Below are positions 46,429-55,268 of a stretch of DNA of 64,000 bases, piece by piece. The DNA is taken from positions 124,001-188,000 of the forward strand of contig NZ_JNYJ01000036.1 in assembly GCF_000716715.1 (NCBI RefSeq), given 5' to 3'. The stretch's first letter is position 1. Every line of letters begins with the position of its first letter. The translations under genes were made by a program, and so were the position numbers. The notes under the pieces are model-generated. The model made no database searches and was not told where the DNA came from. It saw only the letters and a program-made list of their open reading frames with translations. Origin of the DNA: Dactylosporangium aurantiacum (GTDB lineage: Bacteria > Actinomycetota > Actinomycetes > Mycobacteriales > Micromonosporaceae).

Positions 46429-48948
46429 GTGACGGCTGCACTCGCGCGCTTCTCCTTCCTACCGTCCCGCCGCGCGGAATCGCTCACCCACGTCGAGCAC
46501 GTGCCGCCCCGCCCCGGGTCCACCGCCCCGTGGCCGGACTGGACGCCGCCGGCGCTGCGGGCCGCCCTCACCGCCCGCGGCGTCGCCCTCCCGTGGACCC
46601 ACCAGGCCGTCGCCGCCGAGTCCGCGTGGTCCGGCACCCACACCGTCGTCGCCACCGGCACCGGTTCGGGCAAGTCCCTCGCGTACCAGCTGCCGGCCCT
46701 CACCGCCCTGCTCACCGACGACAGGGCGACGGTGCTGTACCTCTCACCGACCAAGGCCCTGGCCGCCGACCAGCTCCGCTCCCTGCGCGCCCTCGACCTG
46801 CCCGGCATCCGCCCCGCCACGTACGACGGCGACACCTCCCGGGAGGAGCGCGACTGGGCCCGCCAGCACGCCCGCGTCATCCTCACCAACCCCGACATGC
46901 TGCACCACGGCATCCTGCCCAACCACGCCTCCTGGGCCCGCTTCCTGCGCGGCCTGCGTTTCGTGGTCGTCGACGAGTGCCACACGTACCGTGGCGTCTT
47001 CGGCTCCCACGTGGCACACGTCCTGCGCCGCCTGCGCCGGGTGGCGGCCCGCTACACGCCCCGGGGCACCGCCGGACCGTGCTTCGTCCTGGCGTCGGCG
47101 ACGTCCGGGGATCCGGCGGAGTCGGCGTCGCGGCTGGTGGGGGTGCCGATGACGGCGGTGACGGAGGACGCGTCGCCGCGGGGCGGGGTGACGTTCGCGC
47201 TGTGGGAGCCACCGCTGCTGCCCGCCGCGCCTGAACTGTCCGCGGCTGGCTCCGGTGCCGCCGCTGGCTCTGGGGCTGGCTCTGGGGCTGGCTCTGGCTC
47301 CGGTGCCGCCGCTGGCTCTGGGGCTGGCTCTGGGGCTGGCTCTGGGGCTGGCTCTGGGGCTGGCTCTGGGGCTGGCTCTGGGGCTGGCTCTGGGGCTGGA
47401 CGGCGATCAGCGCTGCGGGAGACCGCCGACCTGCTCACCGAGGCGGTCCTCGCCGGCGTACGCACCCTCGCGTTCGTCCGCTCCCGCAAGGGCGCCGAGG
47501 TGGTCGCCAGCACGGCCCGCCGCTCGCTCAACTCGGCCGTGCCGGGCCTCGGGGAGCGGGTGGCCGCGTACCGGGCCGGCTACCTCCGCGAAGAGCGCCG
47601 CGCCCTCGAACGCGACCTCATGGACGGCGCCCTGCTCGGCCTCGCCTCCACCAACGCCCTTGAGCTCGGCGTCGACCTCGTCGGCCTCGACGCGGTCCTC
47701 ATCTCAGGCTATCCGGGCACCCTCGCCTCCCTCTGGCAGCAGGCCGGCCGCGCGGGCCGCGCCGGCCGCGACGCGCTGTGCGTGCTGGTCGCCCGGGACG
47801 ACCCGCTGGACACGTACCTCGTGCACCACCCGGAGGCCCTGTTCGGCAAGCCCGTCGAGGCGACGGTCCTCGATCCCGTCAACCCGCACGTCCTGGCACC
47901 TCAACTGTGCTGCGCCGCCGCCGAACTGCCGCTCACCCGGGCCGACCTGCCGCTGTTCGGCCCGACGGCCGAGGCCACGCTGGACGCGCTCGTCGCCGCA
48001 GGCATCCTGCGGAAGCGCCCCAGCGGCTGGTACTGGACGGAACGCCACCGCCCCGACGTCGACCTCCGTGGCGCGGGCGGCGGCCCGGTCGCCGTGGTCG
48101 AGGAGTCCACCGGCCGGCTCCTCGGCACCGTCGACACCGGCTCCGCGCACCACCAGGTCCACACGGGCGCGGTCCACCTGCACCAGGGCACCGCGTACGT
48201 GGTCGACAAGCTCGACCTCGCCGACTCCGTCGCCCTGGTCCACGCCGAGGAGCCCGACTGGAGCACGCACCCCCGTGACGTCACCTCCCTCACCGTGCTG
48301 TCGGTCCGCCAGACCCGCACCGCCGGCCCGGTCACGCTCTCGCTCGGGGAGGTCGAGGTGACCTCCCAGGTCGTCAGCTACCAGCGCCGCCGCATCTCCA
48401 GCGGCGAGGTCATCGACACCTGCCAGCTCGACCTCCCCGAACGCATCCTCAAAACCGTCGCCGTCTGGTGGACCGTCGCCCCCGAGGCCCTCGACGAGGC
48501 CGGCATCCCCGAGGTCGACTGGCCGGGCGCCCTGCACGCCGCCGAGCACGCGTCGATCGGCCTGCTGCCCCTCGTCGCCACCTGCGACCGCTGGGACATC
48601 GGTGGCCTCTCCACCGCCCTGCACGCCGACACCGCCCTGCCGACCGTCTTCGTGTACGACGGCCACCCCGGCGGCGCCGGCTTCGCCGAACGGGCCTTCG
48701 ACGTCGCCACCGACTGGCTGGGCGCGACCCGCACCGTCGTCGCCGAGTGCCGCTGCGAGCAGGGCTGCCCGTCGTGCGTCCAGTCCCCGAAGTGCGGCAA
48801 CGGCAACAACCCCCTCAACAAACGCGACGCCGTCCAGGTCCTCTCCCTCGTCCTGTCGTCGCTGGACTCCCTTCACCAGGCGGACGCTTCCGCCCGGGCC
48901 GACCTGACACGCGTTCCCGGGCAGGCCGAAGGATCGCTGGTGTCCTGA
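46429..48948 (+). CDS. DEAD/DEAH helicase with DUF1998, MrfA-like
   Basis: An 839-residue superfamily 2 helicase. Motif I is [15 protein letters not shown], motif [13 protein letters not shown] (DECH), then the GRAGRAGRD motif VI and a C-terminal DUF1998 domain with four cysteines in [17 protein letters not shown]. Bacillus MrfA, of the same family, acts in repair of mitomycin damage. Between the RecA lobes lies an in-frame GSGA tract of about 50 residues encoded by a 12-bp repeat. It is divergent from bldG across 174 nt. Confidence 0.88.
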   Translation: MTAALARFSFLPSRRAESLTHVEHVPPRPGSTAPWPDWTPPALRAALTARGVALPWTHQAVAAESAWSGTHTVVATGTGSGKSLAYQLPALTALLTDDRATVLYLSPTKALAADQLRSLRALDLPGIRPATYDGDTSREERDWARQHARVILTNPDMLHHGILPNHASWARFLRGLRFVVVDECHTYRGVFGSHVAHVLRRLRRVAARYTPRGTAGPCFVLASATSGDPAESASRLVGVPMTAVTEDASPRGGVTFALWEPPLLPAAPELSAAGSGAAAGSGAGSGAGSGSGAAAGSGAGSGAGSGAGSGAGSGAGSGAGSGAGRRSALRETADLLTEAVLAGVRTLAFVRSRKGAEVVASTARRSLNSAVPGLGERVAAYRAGYLREERRALERDLMDGALLGLASTNALELGVDLVGLDAVLISGYPGTLASLWQQAGRAGRAGRDALCVLVARDDPLDTYLVHHPEALFGKPVEATVLDPVNPHVLAPQLCCAAAELPLTRADLPLFGPTAEATLDALVAAGILRKRPSGWYWTERHRPDVDLRGAGGGPVAVVEESTGRLLGTVDTGSAHHQVHTGAVHLHQGTAYVVDKLDLADSVALVHAEEPDWSTHPRDVTSLTVLSVRQTRTAGPVTLSLGEVEVTSQVVSYQRRRISSGEVIDTCQLDLPERILKTVAVWWTVAPEALDEAGIPEVDWPGALHAAEHASIGLLPLVATCDRWDIGGLSTALHADTALPTVFVYDGHPGGAGFAERAFDVATDWLGATRTVVAECRCEQGCPSCVQSPKCGNGNNPLNKRDAVQVLSLVLSSLDSLHQADASARADLTRVPGQAEGSLVS
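47263..47400 (+). repeat. 12-bp minisatellite inside the helicase gene
   Basis: The unit GGCTCTGGGGCT is repeated about ten times with two variants, encoding (GSGA)n at residues about 279-324. It lies on a solvent-exposed linker between helicase lobes. Confidence 0.9.
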
Positions 48949-49098
48949 ACCACCGATCCCCCGGCGTACCAGCCCGAGCCCTTGCCGGCCTCCGAGCAGC
49001 ACCCCTCGACGGGAACCCCGACCGGCACTCCCGACCGGCACCCCCGACCGGCACCCCGACAGCGCTCCTGATGGGCCGCTCCCGACCAGCCGTCCTGG

Positions 49099-49518
49099 CT
49101 ACCCGTCGGGGAGGCCGCCGGTGTCTCGGACGGGTCCCGCTCTGGCGCTCGCCGTGCCGGCGGGCACGGCATCCGACAGGCTGACCTCGACCGTCACGCG
49201 TACGTCGAGCCCGTCCACCGAGCAGTTGACCAGCCGGGCCCCGTTCGCCGTCACCACCCGTCCGGCGACCGCGCACGCCTCCCCCGGCCCGTCGACCGCC
49301 CACACCGCCCCGGCCAAGGCGCCCGCGTCGGCAGCGTTCTGCGCCCGGTGCCGCGCGACGCGCACGCCGGCCACCCCGATGCCGACGACGAGCGCCCCGA
49401 CGAACACGAACCCGATCACCACCATCAGCAGCGAGATCGACCCCCGCTCCCGGGCCGCCACCGAGGCGCCGCCGCGCACCGGCCGTCGCCCCCGTGGCGG
49501 ACCGCCGCAGCCGGTCAC
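49099..49518 (-). CDS. TadE-like protein, helicase-neighbourhood type
   Basis: A 139-residue protein with an N-terminal basic segment, a prepilin-like hydrophobic helix (ISLLMVVIGFVFVGALVVGI) and an outer domain with AADAGALAGAVWAVDGPGEAC. It matches the small TadE-like protein found beside the helicase and Tad genes of actinobacteria. It is a presumed minor pseudopilin. The GTG start overlaps the preceding stop (GTGA). Confidence 0.78.
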   Translation of the reverse strand: MTGCGGPPRGRRPVRGGASVAARERGSISLLMVVIGFVFVGALVVGIGVAGVRVARHRAQNAADAGALAGAVWAVDGPGEACAVAGRVVTANGARLVNCSVDGLDVRVTVEVSLSDAVPAGTASARAGPVRDTGGLPDG

Positions 49519-49925
49519 GGTGCCTCGCTTTCGGGTTCGACCAGGGCGACCGCTTCCTCGCGCAAGGTGATCGCCGGCAGCGGGCCGAGGCTGACGCGCT
49601 GGCGTACGGTCACCCGGACGAGGTCGCCGTCGCGCTGGACCGAGATCGTGGCGCCCGACGGCATGGCGCCGCGGCCGGTGGACTCCGGCTCGCCGCGGGC
49701 CGCCGCCCTTGCCGCCAGACCAGCCGCGTCGGTCAGGCGCACCTTGGCCGCTGAGGCGCTCCATCCGGCGAGGAAGATCAGCAGCAGGACGACGACTGCA
49801 GGAAGTGCCACGGCGAACTCGACCGTCGCCGACCCGCGGTCGTCGGCGCGGCCGGTGCCGGACATCGACCTCCGCCGGCGCCACGCACCCCCACGCCGGG
49901 CGCCACGATCCCGGTCGTTCTTCAT
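49515..49925 (-). CDS. TadE-family pilus protein
   Basis: A 136-residue minor pilin. An Arg-rich N-terminus leads to RGSATVEFAVALPAVVVLLL, with the prepilin-like Glu in the hydrophobic segment. The outer part has [18 protein letters not shown] overlaps the flp stop (ATGA). Part of the seven-gene Tad operon. Confidence 0.82.
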   Translation of the reverse strand: MKNDRDRGARRGGAWRRRRSMSGTGRADDRGSATVEFAVALPAVVVLLLIFLAGWSASAAKVRLTDAAGLAARAAARGEPESTGRGAMPSGATISVQRDGDLVRVTVRQRVSLGPLPAITLREEAVALVEPESEAP

Positions 49926-50101
49926 GTCAGCGCCCCGCCGACCAGCCGGAACATGGAGTTGTACAGGGCGTCCGACGTGACGATCCTCAGCAGCACGGCG
50001 GCGAGCGCCACCCCGACGCCGATGACGAGGACGTATTCGATGCTGTGCGACCCACGGTCTTCCCTGCGGAAGGCACGCAGACGGGCGCGGAGGTTGTGCA
50101 C
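49922..50101 (-). CDS. Flp-type pilin (DUF4244)
   Basis: A 59-residue major pilin candidate. A short basic leader (FRREDRGSHS) precedes IEYVLVIGVGVALAAVLL and a short C-terminus. The G-S-x-x-x-E-Y arrangement fits a prepilin-peptidase site with Glu at about +5. The GTG start has AAGGAG 6-7 nt upstream. No prepilin peptidase is seen in the window. Confidence 0.8.
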   Translation of the reverse strand: MHNLRARLRAFRREDRGSHSIEYVLVIGVGVALAAVLLRIVTSDALYNSMFRLVGGALT

Positions 50102-50145
50102 TGGCTCTCCTTCACGATGGCACCAATCGACGAAACGAAACGCAT

Positions 50146-50751
50146 TCACAGGACCCGCAGCACGTCGCGGATGACGGCGGCGACCACCGGCACGACACCG
50201 ATCAGCACGAACGCGGGCAGAAAACACACCCCCAGCGGCAGCACCACCAGGACCCCGACCCGCCGCGCGGACGCCTCGCCGACCGCCACCTTCGCGACCC
50301 GCAGGTCGGCCGCCTGCCGCTCGAGCGCCACGGTCAGCGCCGTGCCCCGGTCGGCGCTGCGGGCGGCGACCCGGGAAAGCCGCCGCCCGCCGGGCAGGTC
50401 GGCCAGGTGCGCCCAGGCGTCCTGCGGCGACGCACCGAGCCGCAGCGCCCGTCCGACGAGCGTCAACCTGGTCCCGACCGGCCCGCCGACCGCCTCCCCG
50501 ACCACGATCGCTGCGCGGTCGGGTGGCGCACCGGTCCTCAACGCGGCGGCCAGCAGGTCCGTCGCGAACGGCAGGTCGCCCTGGGCCCGGACCCGTTCCT
50601 GCCGGGTCCGCGGCGACTCGACCCGCCGCAGCGCCCGCTCCGCCACGCCCGCTGTGACGAACGCGGCCACGATGCCCGCGATGCCGCCCAGCAGCAGCCC
50701 GACGGCGAGGCCGCAGCAGGTCGCGTACAGCCACCGCCGCCCCCGGCTCAT
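50146..50751 (-). CDS. Tad secretion membrane protein TadC-like
   Basis: A 201-residue type II secretion F-domain protein. It has an N-terminal helix (about 8-36), the F-domain core DLPFATDLLAAALRTGAPPD and VARSADRGTALTVALERQAADL, and C-terminal helices. The ATG overlaps the tadB stop by one base (TGATG). Confidence 0.82.
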   Translation of the reverse strand: MSRGRRWLYATCCGLAVGLLLGGIAGIVAAFVTAGVAERALRRVESPRTRQERVRAQGDLPFATDLLAAALRTGAPPDRAAIVVGEAVGGPVGTRLTLVGRALRLGASPQDAWAHLADLPGGRRLSRVAARSADRGTALTVALERQAADLRVAKVAVGEASARRVGVLVVLPLGVCFLPAFVLIGVVPVVAAVIRDVLRVL

Positions 50752-51977
50752 CACCGCACCCCCGCGACGACGGAACGGACCATCCGTCCGGTCCACAGCA
50801 GCCCGGCGCACTGCAGCGCGACAGCGGTGACCGCGCAGGCCGCGCCGAGCGGCGTGTGCAGCAGCTGGCCGACGGGGTCGACCCCGATCCCGGCGCCGAG
50901 CCACAACCCGGCCGCGGGCATCCCGACCAGCAGCGCCGTCGTGGTCTGCGCGCCGGACGTCTGCGCGGCGAGGTTGAGCCGCAGCGCATGCCCCGCCCGC
51001 AGGTCCGCGTCGACCTGGTCGAGAAGGTCCGCGAGCGGCGTGCCGAGCGCCTCGCTGACCCTGTGCGCGGCCTCGAGCCGGGCGAGGGCGACGAGGACGG
51101 CAGCGTCGTCCCGCCGGCGAGCGCGACCGCCCCGCGCGGGACCCGCGCGGCCCGCAGGTCCGGCGTGATCTCCGGCCGGGCGGCCGGGGCCCGCCGTGCG
51201 ACGGCCACGCTCATCGGCCGCCTCCCAGATCCGCCGTACGGTGGCGCCGAGACCGGCATGTCCGCCGGGCGCGGAGCCCAGGCCCGGCGCGGCGGGTCCA
51301 CCATGCACGCGGGCCGCTCCCGACACGGCGGGTCCACCGTGCGCGCGGGCCGTGCCCGGGGCGGTGGGTCCGCCGTGCGCGCGGGCCGTGCCCGGGACGG
51401 TGGGTCCGCCGTGCGAGGGCGCCGGGCCCGGCGCGGCGTAATGGACGGATGAGCGGCCCGTGGCGGCGTGGCCGATGGACGCGTGGGCCGCGGTCCCGTG
51501 GCTGCCGCCGGGCGGGCGGGCCCGGGCGGAATACACCTCCACGTCGGCCCCACCCGGATACGGCGCCGCGGTCGCGAACGGCACGACGCCCGCCCGCAGG
51601 TCACCGACGGCGTCCTCGATCGCGTCGAGCAGGTCGGCGACCGCCCGGTCTGCGGTGCGGCGCACGAGCTGGCCACGGACGCCGATCAGGCTGAGCGTCG
51701 TGTACGTCGCGGCCAGCACCGCGGCCACCGGGCCGCTGGCCAGCAGGCCGAGGCCGGCCGCGAGCATGCCGCCGGCGGTCATACCGACGCCGGGCCGGTC
51801 GACGAGCAGGTCCGCGAGCTGGTCCAGTTTCGGCCACCGGCGACGGACGCCGGCGGTCTTGCGGTGCCGGGAGAGCCGGTCGAGCCGTTTCCGGGTCCGC
51901 CGGCGGCGGATCAGCAGCAGGCCGAAACCCAGGGTCATCGCCCCGCCCGCGGCGAGGGCCATGTCGATCGCGGTCAT
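50751..51977 (-). CDS. Tad secretion membrane protein TadB-like with insert
   Basis: A 408-residue F-domain protein. The first half (RAVADLLDAIEDAVGDLRAG) and second half (DAAVLVALARLEAAHRVSEALG; DLLDQVDADLRAGHALRLNL) of the T2SSF domain are separated by about 110 residues of low complexity. That insert includes four 12-residue AHGGPTxPGTAR-type repeats. The insert should hang in the cytoplasm. The ATG overlaps the tadA stop (ATGA). Confidence 0.8.
   Translation of the reverse strand: MTAIDMALAAGGAMTLGFGLLLIRRRRTRKRLDRLSRHRKTAGVRRRWPKLDQLADLLVDRPGVGMTAGGMLAAGLGLLASGPVAAVLAATYTTLSLIGVRGQLVRRTADRAVADLLDAIEDAVGDLRAGVVPFATAAPYPGGADVEVYSARARPPGGSHGTAAHASIGHAATGRSSVHYAAPGPAPSHGGPTVPGTARAHGGPTAPGTARAHGGPAVSGAARVHGGPAAPGLGSAPGGHAGLGATVRRIWEAADERGRRTAGPGRPAGDHAGPAGRAGPARGGRARRRDDAAVLVALARLEAAHRVSEALGTPLADLLDQVDADLRAGHALRLNLAAQTSGAQTTTALLVGMPAAGLWLGAGIGVDPVGQLLHTPLGAACAVTAVALQCAGLLWTGRMVRSVVAGVR
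51220..51430 (-). repeat. 36-bp tandem repeats inside tadB
   Basis: About four units of 36 bp encode AHGGP-containing 12-residue repeats. The repeats keep the frame. Confidence 0.7.
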
Positions 51978-53233
51978 TGCCAGCCTTTCCCTGCCACGTA
52001 GCGCCACGGACCCGACGGGCGGGGTGGTGTGACACCCCGGTCGGCGATCAACATCTCCAGCTGGTCGGCTGCCGCGGCCCGGCCGCTGCCGCGCCGCCAG
52101 GCGGTGAGCACGACGGTGGTGCGCTGCTCCGGGTGCGCGTCCAGGACGCAGATCTCGCTGAGCAGCCGGGTGCCGTCGCGGCCGCGTTGCAGGTGCACGA
52201 CGACCCGCAGCGCGGCGTGGGCCAGGGCGTGCAGCGCCGCCCTCGGCACGCCACCGAGCAGTCCGAGCGCCTCCAACCTCGCCGGCACGTCCGCCGGCGA
52301 ATTGGCGTGCAGCGTGGCGGCGCCACCCTCGTGGCCGGTGTTGAGCGCGCCGAGCAGGTCGACGATCTCGGCGCCGCGGCACTCGCCGACGACCAGCCGG
52401 TCGGGGCGCATCCGCAACGCCTGCCGGACCAGGTCCCGCAGGGTGATCTCGCCGGCGCCCTCCACGTTGGACATCCGCGACTGCATCGACACCACGTGCG
52501 GGTGCGTGAGCCGCAGCTCGGCGGCGTCCTCGACGACGACGATCCGCTCGGCGGGCGGCGTCAGCGACAGCAGCGCCGCCAGCACGGTGGTCTTGCCTGT
52601 GCCGGTGCCGCCGGTCACCAGGAACGGAATCCGTGCCGCGACGATCGACGCGAGCAGCCGGGCCGCGCCGGGGTCGAAGGTGCCGCACGCGATGAGCTCG
52701 TCGAGGGTGAACGTCTGCCGCCGAAACGTCCGCAGCGACAGATACGGCCCCTCGCGCCCGATCGGGGGCAGCACCGCGTGCAACCGGGTGCCGTCGGGCA
52801 GTTGCGCGTCCACGAACGGTGCCGCGTCGTCGAGCCGGCGGCCGGCGCTTGCCGCGAGCCGCTGGGCGAGCCGGCGCACCTCGGCCGCGTCGCCGAACCG
52901 CCCGGTGGCCCGCCGCAGCCCCGCGCCGCGGTCGACCCACACCTCGACGCCGTTGACCAGCACGTCGGTGACGGACGGGTCGGCGAGCAGCGGGGCGAGC
53001 CCGCCCGCGCCGATCATCTCGCCGATGAGCCGGTCGGCGACCTGCCGCAGCGTGCCCTCCCCGAGCAGGGCCGCGCCGGGCTCGGCGCGCACCGCCGCCA
53101 GCACCGCCGCGGGTGTCGGCTCGACGCTGTCGACCGTCATCCGCAGCCGGACCCGCTCGACGAACTCGTCCAAGGGCAGCGTCACCGCCGCCGGCGCGAC
53201 CCCCTTGCGCCCTTCGAGCACCAGCGTGCTCAT
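51974..53233 (-). CDS. TadA/CpaF-type secretion ATPase
   Basis: A 419-residue hexameric motor ATPase for pilus assembly. It shows the N-terminal PSVTDVLVNGVEVWVDRG segment, Walker A VTGGTGTGKTTVLAAL, the Asp box VVVEDAAELR, Walker B MRPDRLVVGECRGAEIVDLL, and the His box GGAATLHANS. The ATG is preceded by GGAGGTGG and overlaps the stop of a 30-codon mini-ORF (ATGA). Confidence 0.92.
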   Translation of the reverse strand: MSTLVLEGRKGVAPAAVTLPLDEFVERVRLRMTVDSVEPTPAAVLAAVRAEPGAALLGEGTLRQVADRLIGEMIGAGGLAPLLADPSVTDVLVNGVEVWVDRGAGLRRATGRFGDAAEVRRLAQRLAASAGRRLDDAAPFVDAQLPDGTRLHAVLPPIGREGPYLSLRTFRRQTFTLDELIACGTFDPGAARLLASIVAARIPFLVTGGTGTGKTTVLAALLSLTPPAERIVVVEDAAELRLTHPHVVSMQSRMSNVEGAGEITLRDLVRQALRMRPDRLVVGECRGAEIVDLLGALNTGHEGGAATLHANSPADVPARLEALGLLGGVPRAALHALAHAALRVVVHLQRGRDGTRLLSEICVLDAHPEQRTTVVLTAWRRGSGRAAAADQLEMLIADRGVTPPRPSGPWRYVAGKGWQ

Positions 53234-53322
53234 GCCGCCACCTCCGCTGCGCTCCGGCGTCGTCCTGAGCTCCACCCTGAGCCGCTGATTCGCAGCCCTC
53301 CGCTGCGCTGCGGGCCACTCAT
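53230..53322 (-). CDS. Coupled mini-ORF 3 of the ssd-tadA junction (30 aa)
   Basis: MSGPQRSGGLRISGSG, then an Arg-rich SGRRRSAAEVAA tail. It starts in the stop of mini-ORF 2 (ATGA) and ends in the tadA start (ATGA). The first 13 residues equal those of the nadB-nadC mini-ORFs. Confidence 0.5.
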   Translation of the reverse strand: MSGPQRSGGLRISGSGWSSGRRRSAAEVAA

Positions 53323-53411
53323 GCCGCCACCTCCACTGCGCTCCGGCGTCGGCCTGAGCCCCACCCTGAGCCGCTGATTCGCAGGCCTCCGCTGCGCTGC
53401 CGGCCACTCAC
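53319..53411 (-). CDS. Coupled mini-ORF 2 of the ssd-tadA junction (30 aa)
   Basis: A GTG-started frame reading VSGRQRSGGLRISGSG, ending SAVEVAA. It is coupled at both ends by GTGA and ATGA overlaps. Confidence 0.45.
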   Translation of the reverse strand: MSGRQRSGGLRISGSGWGSGRRRSAVEVAA

Positions 53412-53533
53412 GCCGCCACCTCCACTGCGCTCCGGCACCGGCCCGAGCCCCACCCTGAGCCGCTGATTCGCAACCCTCCGCTGCGCTGCAGGCCACTCAC
53501 GCCGCCACCTCCGCTCCGATCGAGGCCGCTCAT
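53408..53533 (-). CDS. Coupled mini-ORF 1 of the ssd-tadA junction (41 aa)
   Basis: Starts in the ssd-like stop (ATGA) with MSGLDRSGGGG from a shortened unit, which runs in frame into a full unit VSGLQRSGGLRISGSG ending AVEVAA. Its stop overlaps the GTG of mini-ORF 2. Note that the ssd-like protein also ends in EVAA, the same 3' sequence as the repeat. Confidence 0.45.
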   Translation of the reverse strand: MSGLDRSGGGGVSGLQRSGGLRISGSGWGSGRCRSAVEVAA

Positions 53534-54624
53534 GCCGCCACCTCGCCGGTCAGGCCGAGGTCGCCGATGATGCGGCGGCACAGCTGGGCGAGGGGGCCGC
53601 GGCCGTTGCCGGCCGGTGGGCTGCCCTGCTCGAGGCGCCGGGGCAGGTCGGGCTCGGCGCGCAGCGTCCCGGCGACCGGCAGCCCCAGTGACCGGGCGAT
53701 CTGCCTGGTGCGCAGCCGGCCCGGTGCGGGACCGCGCACGACCAGTCGCAGCTCGTCGGTGTGTGGCGTGACGGTGGCCGCGACCCGGGCGGCCGCGACG
53801 CAGGCACGCAGCTCGGCCGGCACCACCAGCAGCACCCGGTCGGCGGCGCGCAGCGCGAGGACCGCCGCGTCGTCCAGCGAGCGGGGCAGGTCGGTGACGA
53901 CGAGGTCGCGGCCGCGGCTGCCGGCGTCGAGGGCGGCGGCCATCGCGTCCTGGGACAGGCCGCCGGGCTGGCCGCGGTCGCACGACAGCACCGCGACGTC
54001 GCCGCGGCTCGGCAGCGCCGACACCAGCGCGGGCGGGTCGACGGCGCCGCTCGTGGCGGCCAGCGCCGGCCAGCGCAGGCCGGCGACGTCCTCCCAGCCG
54101 AGGATCAGGTCGGCGCCGCCGCCGAGGGGGTCGGCGTCGACGAGCAGGGAGCGCAGGCCTACGTTGCCCGCGGTGATCGCCAGTCCGGCGGCCAGGACGC
54201 TCGCGCCGGCGCCGCCGCGGCCGCCGAGGACGGCGAGGATCCTGCCGCGGGCGGTGACCGTGACGGCGTGCCGCTGCGCGACCGTGGCGAGGCGGTCCGA
54301 GAGCCATCCCGCGCCGTCGGGGAAGCGGACGATCTGCTCCGCGCCGACCGCTTCGGCGAGTGCCGTGACGCGGTCCATCTGCTGGTCGCGGGTGAGCAGC
54401 ACGACCCCTCGCCGGCGCGGCAGCCGGGCCCGGGCGCAGGCCTGCGCCGCCGCGTCGCCGATCAGGACGATCGGCGCGTCGGGATATCGGGCCCGGGCCG
54501 GCTCTGGGCCCGACTCGACGTCGACGTCGAGCGGAACCCCGGCGGCGAGGTTGAGCACATCGTCAAGCAGGTCGAGGTCGTCGGTGACGAGCAGCGGTCG
54601 ATGTCGGGCCACGGCGTGCTCCAC
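53530..54624 (-). CDS. Ssd/CpaE-like MinD-family ATPase
   Basis: A 364-residue protein with an N-terminal receiver-like domain (PLLVTDDLDLLDDVLNLAAG) and a C-terminal ParA/MinD domain with a deviant Walker A GGRGGAGASVLAAGLAI, in which the second Lys is missing. It has DADPLGGGADLILG and VVTDLPRSLDD. It matches the actinobacterial CpaE homologue (Rv3660c, septum-site-determining) heading the Tad operon. GTG start; ends in GAGGTGGCGGC-ATGA, the repeat motif. Confidence 0.85.
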   Translation of the reverse strand: MEHAVARHRPLLVTDDLDLLDDVLNLAAGVPLDVDVESGPEPARARYPDAPIVLIGDAAAQACARARLPRRRGVVLLTRDQQMDRVTALAEAVGAEQIVRFPDGAGWLSDRLATVAQRHAVTVTARGRILAVLGGRGGAGASVLAAGLAITAGNVGLRSLLVDADPLGGGADLILGWEDVAGLRWPALAATSGAVDPPALVSALPSRGDVAVLSCDRGQPGGLSQDAMAAALDAGSRGRDLVVTDLPRSLDDAAVLALRAADRVLLVVPAELRACVAAARVAATVTPHTDELRLVVRGPAPGRLRTRQIARSLGLPVAGTLRAEPDLPRRLEQGSPPAGNGRGPLAQLCRRIIGDLGLTGEVAA

Positions 54625-54929
54625 GGTCTAGACGGGCTGGTGGACTGCGCACACCATGGCGCCGTCGCCGGTGCCCCGGCTCGACCGTGGACCTGTTTCT
54701 GTGGATAACCCGCCGCTTGTGGATAACCCCCGGGCATGCAGTCGATCTGCTATGACAGCCCAGACAAATCGGGCGCAACTCGGCGTTGGGTTCGCTGGCC
54801 GTACCGGCGAAGAATCAAGGAGCCAGAGGCACTAGTGCTGAAACGCTCAACAAAGCATCCAGCGTCAATGCTCTATAGCCGGACTACATCGTGGCCATGT
54901 AGCAAAAAGCCATGTGGCTGATGCCTTAC
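54625..54929. other. Intergenic between ssd-like gene and 6C RNA
   Basis: No gene. Noticeably lower GC at about 54760-54930. It should contain the Tad operon promoter on the minus strand. Confidence 0.5.
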
Positions 54930-55050
54930 AAAGGGGACGACCCCCGCCGGGGGGTGACGGGGGTCGCCGGGGGTTCGGCTCCGGGGGGGTCGAGCCGAAC
55001 CCACTCAGCGGCTACGGGGGGTGCAACCGCTGAGAGTCGAATAACGGGTC
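54930..55050 (-). ncRNA. 6C RNA
   Basis: On the minus strand three hairpins follow each other, each with a run of six or seven C in the loop. They are stem CTCAGCGG (55034-55004), stem GGGTTCGGCTC (55002-54971) and stem CGACCCCCG (54966-54938). The last is followed by TCCCCTTTGT and probably doubles as terminator. C-rich loops on consecutive stems define the actinobacterial 6C small RNA. In M. tuberculosis it lies at the same place, between the ssd gene and the HAD phosphatase gene. Ends are approximate. Confidence 0.85.
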
Positions 55051-55254
55051 GCTGGTCGTGTGGACGTGAAACCTCGTCGCAAACATAAGCATGCCTGAGT
55101 GGACCGCCATACGTCGAGTAGCACCGGCCCGCAACACGCCCAGAACGCCAATCAATATTTCACGCTCTGGTAATCAAGCGTGATCAAGCCCGCGCCGAGC
55201 GTGACCCGCGGCCGGGGGTGGCAAGTCCGGGCCCCACGCCATGTCCCGCGACGC

Positions 55255-55260
55255 TACACT
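55255..55260 (+). promoter_or_regulatory. -10 box TACACT, probable leaderless start
   Basis: TACACT ends 8 nt before GTG 55269. No Shine-Dalgarno box. Confidence 0.45.
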
Positions 55261-55268
55261 TGCCCGCC

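Larger units (their letters stand above)
53230..53533 (-). repeat. 89-bp coupling repeats, three full and one short unit
   Basis: Starts at 53533, 53500, 53411, 53322 and 53233: one 33-bp partial unit and three 89-bp units. Each full unit contains a CGCAGC-GGAGG-GCTGCG-like hairpin after the start and a terminal GGAGGTGGCGGC box before the next RTGA. Confidence 0.85.

Noticed and set aside
54938..55034. G-quadruplex cluster or plain terminators on the plus strand
   Set aside because: The G runs lie in loops of stable stems and fit the 6C RNA read on the minus strand, at its known chromosomal position.
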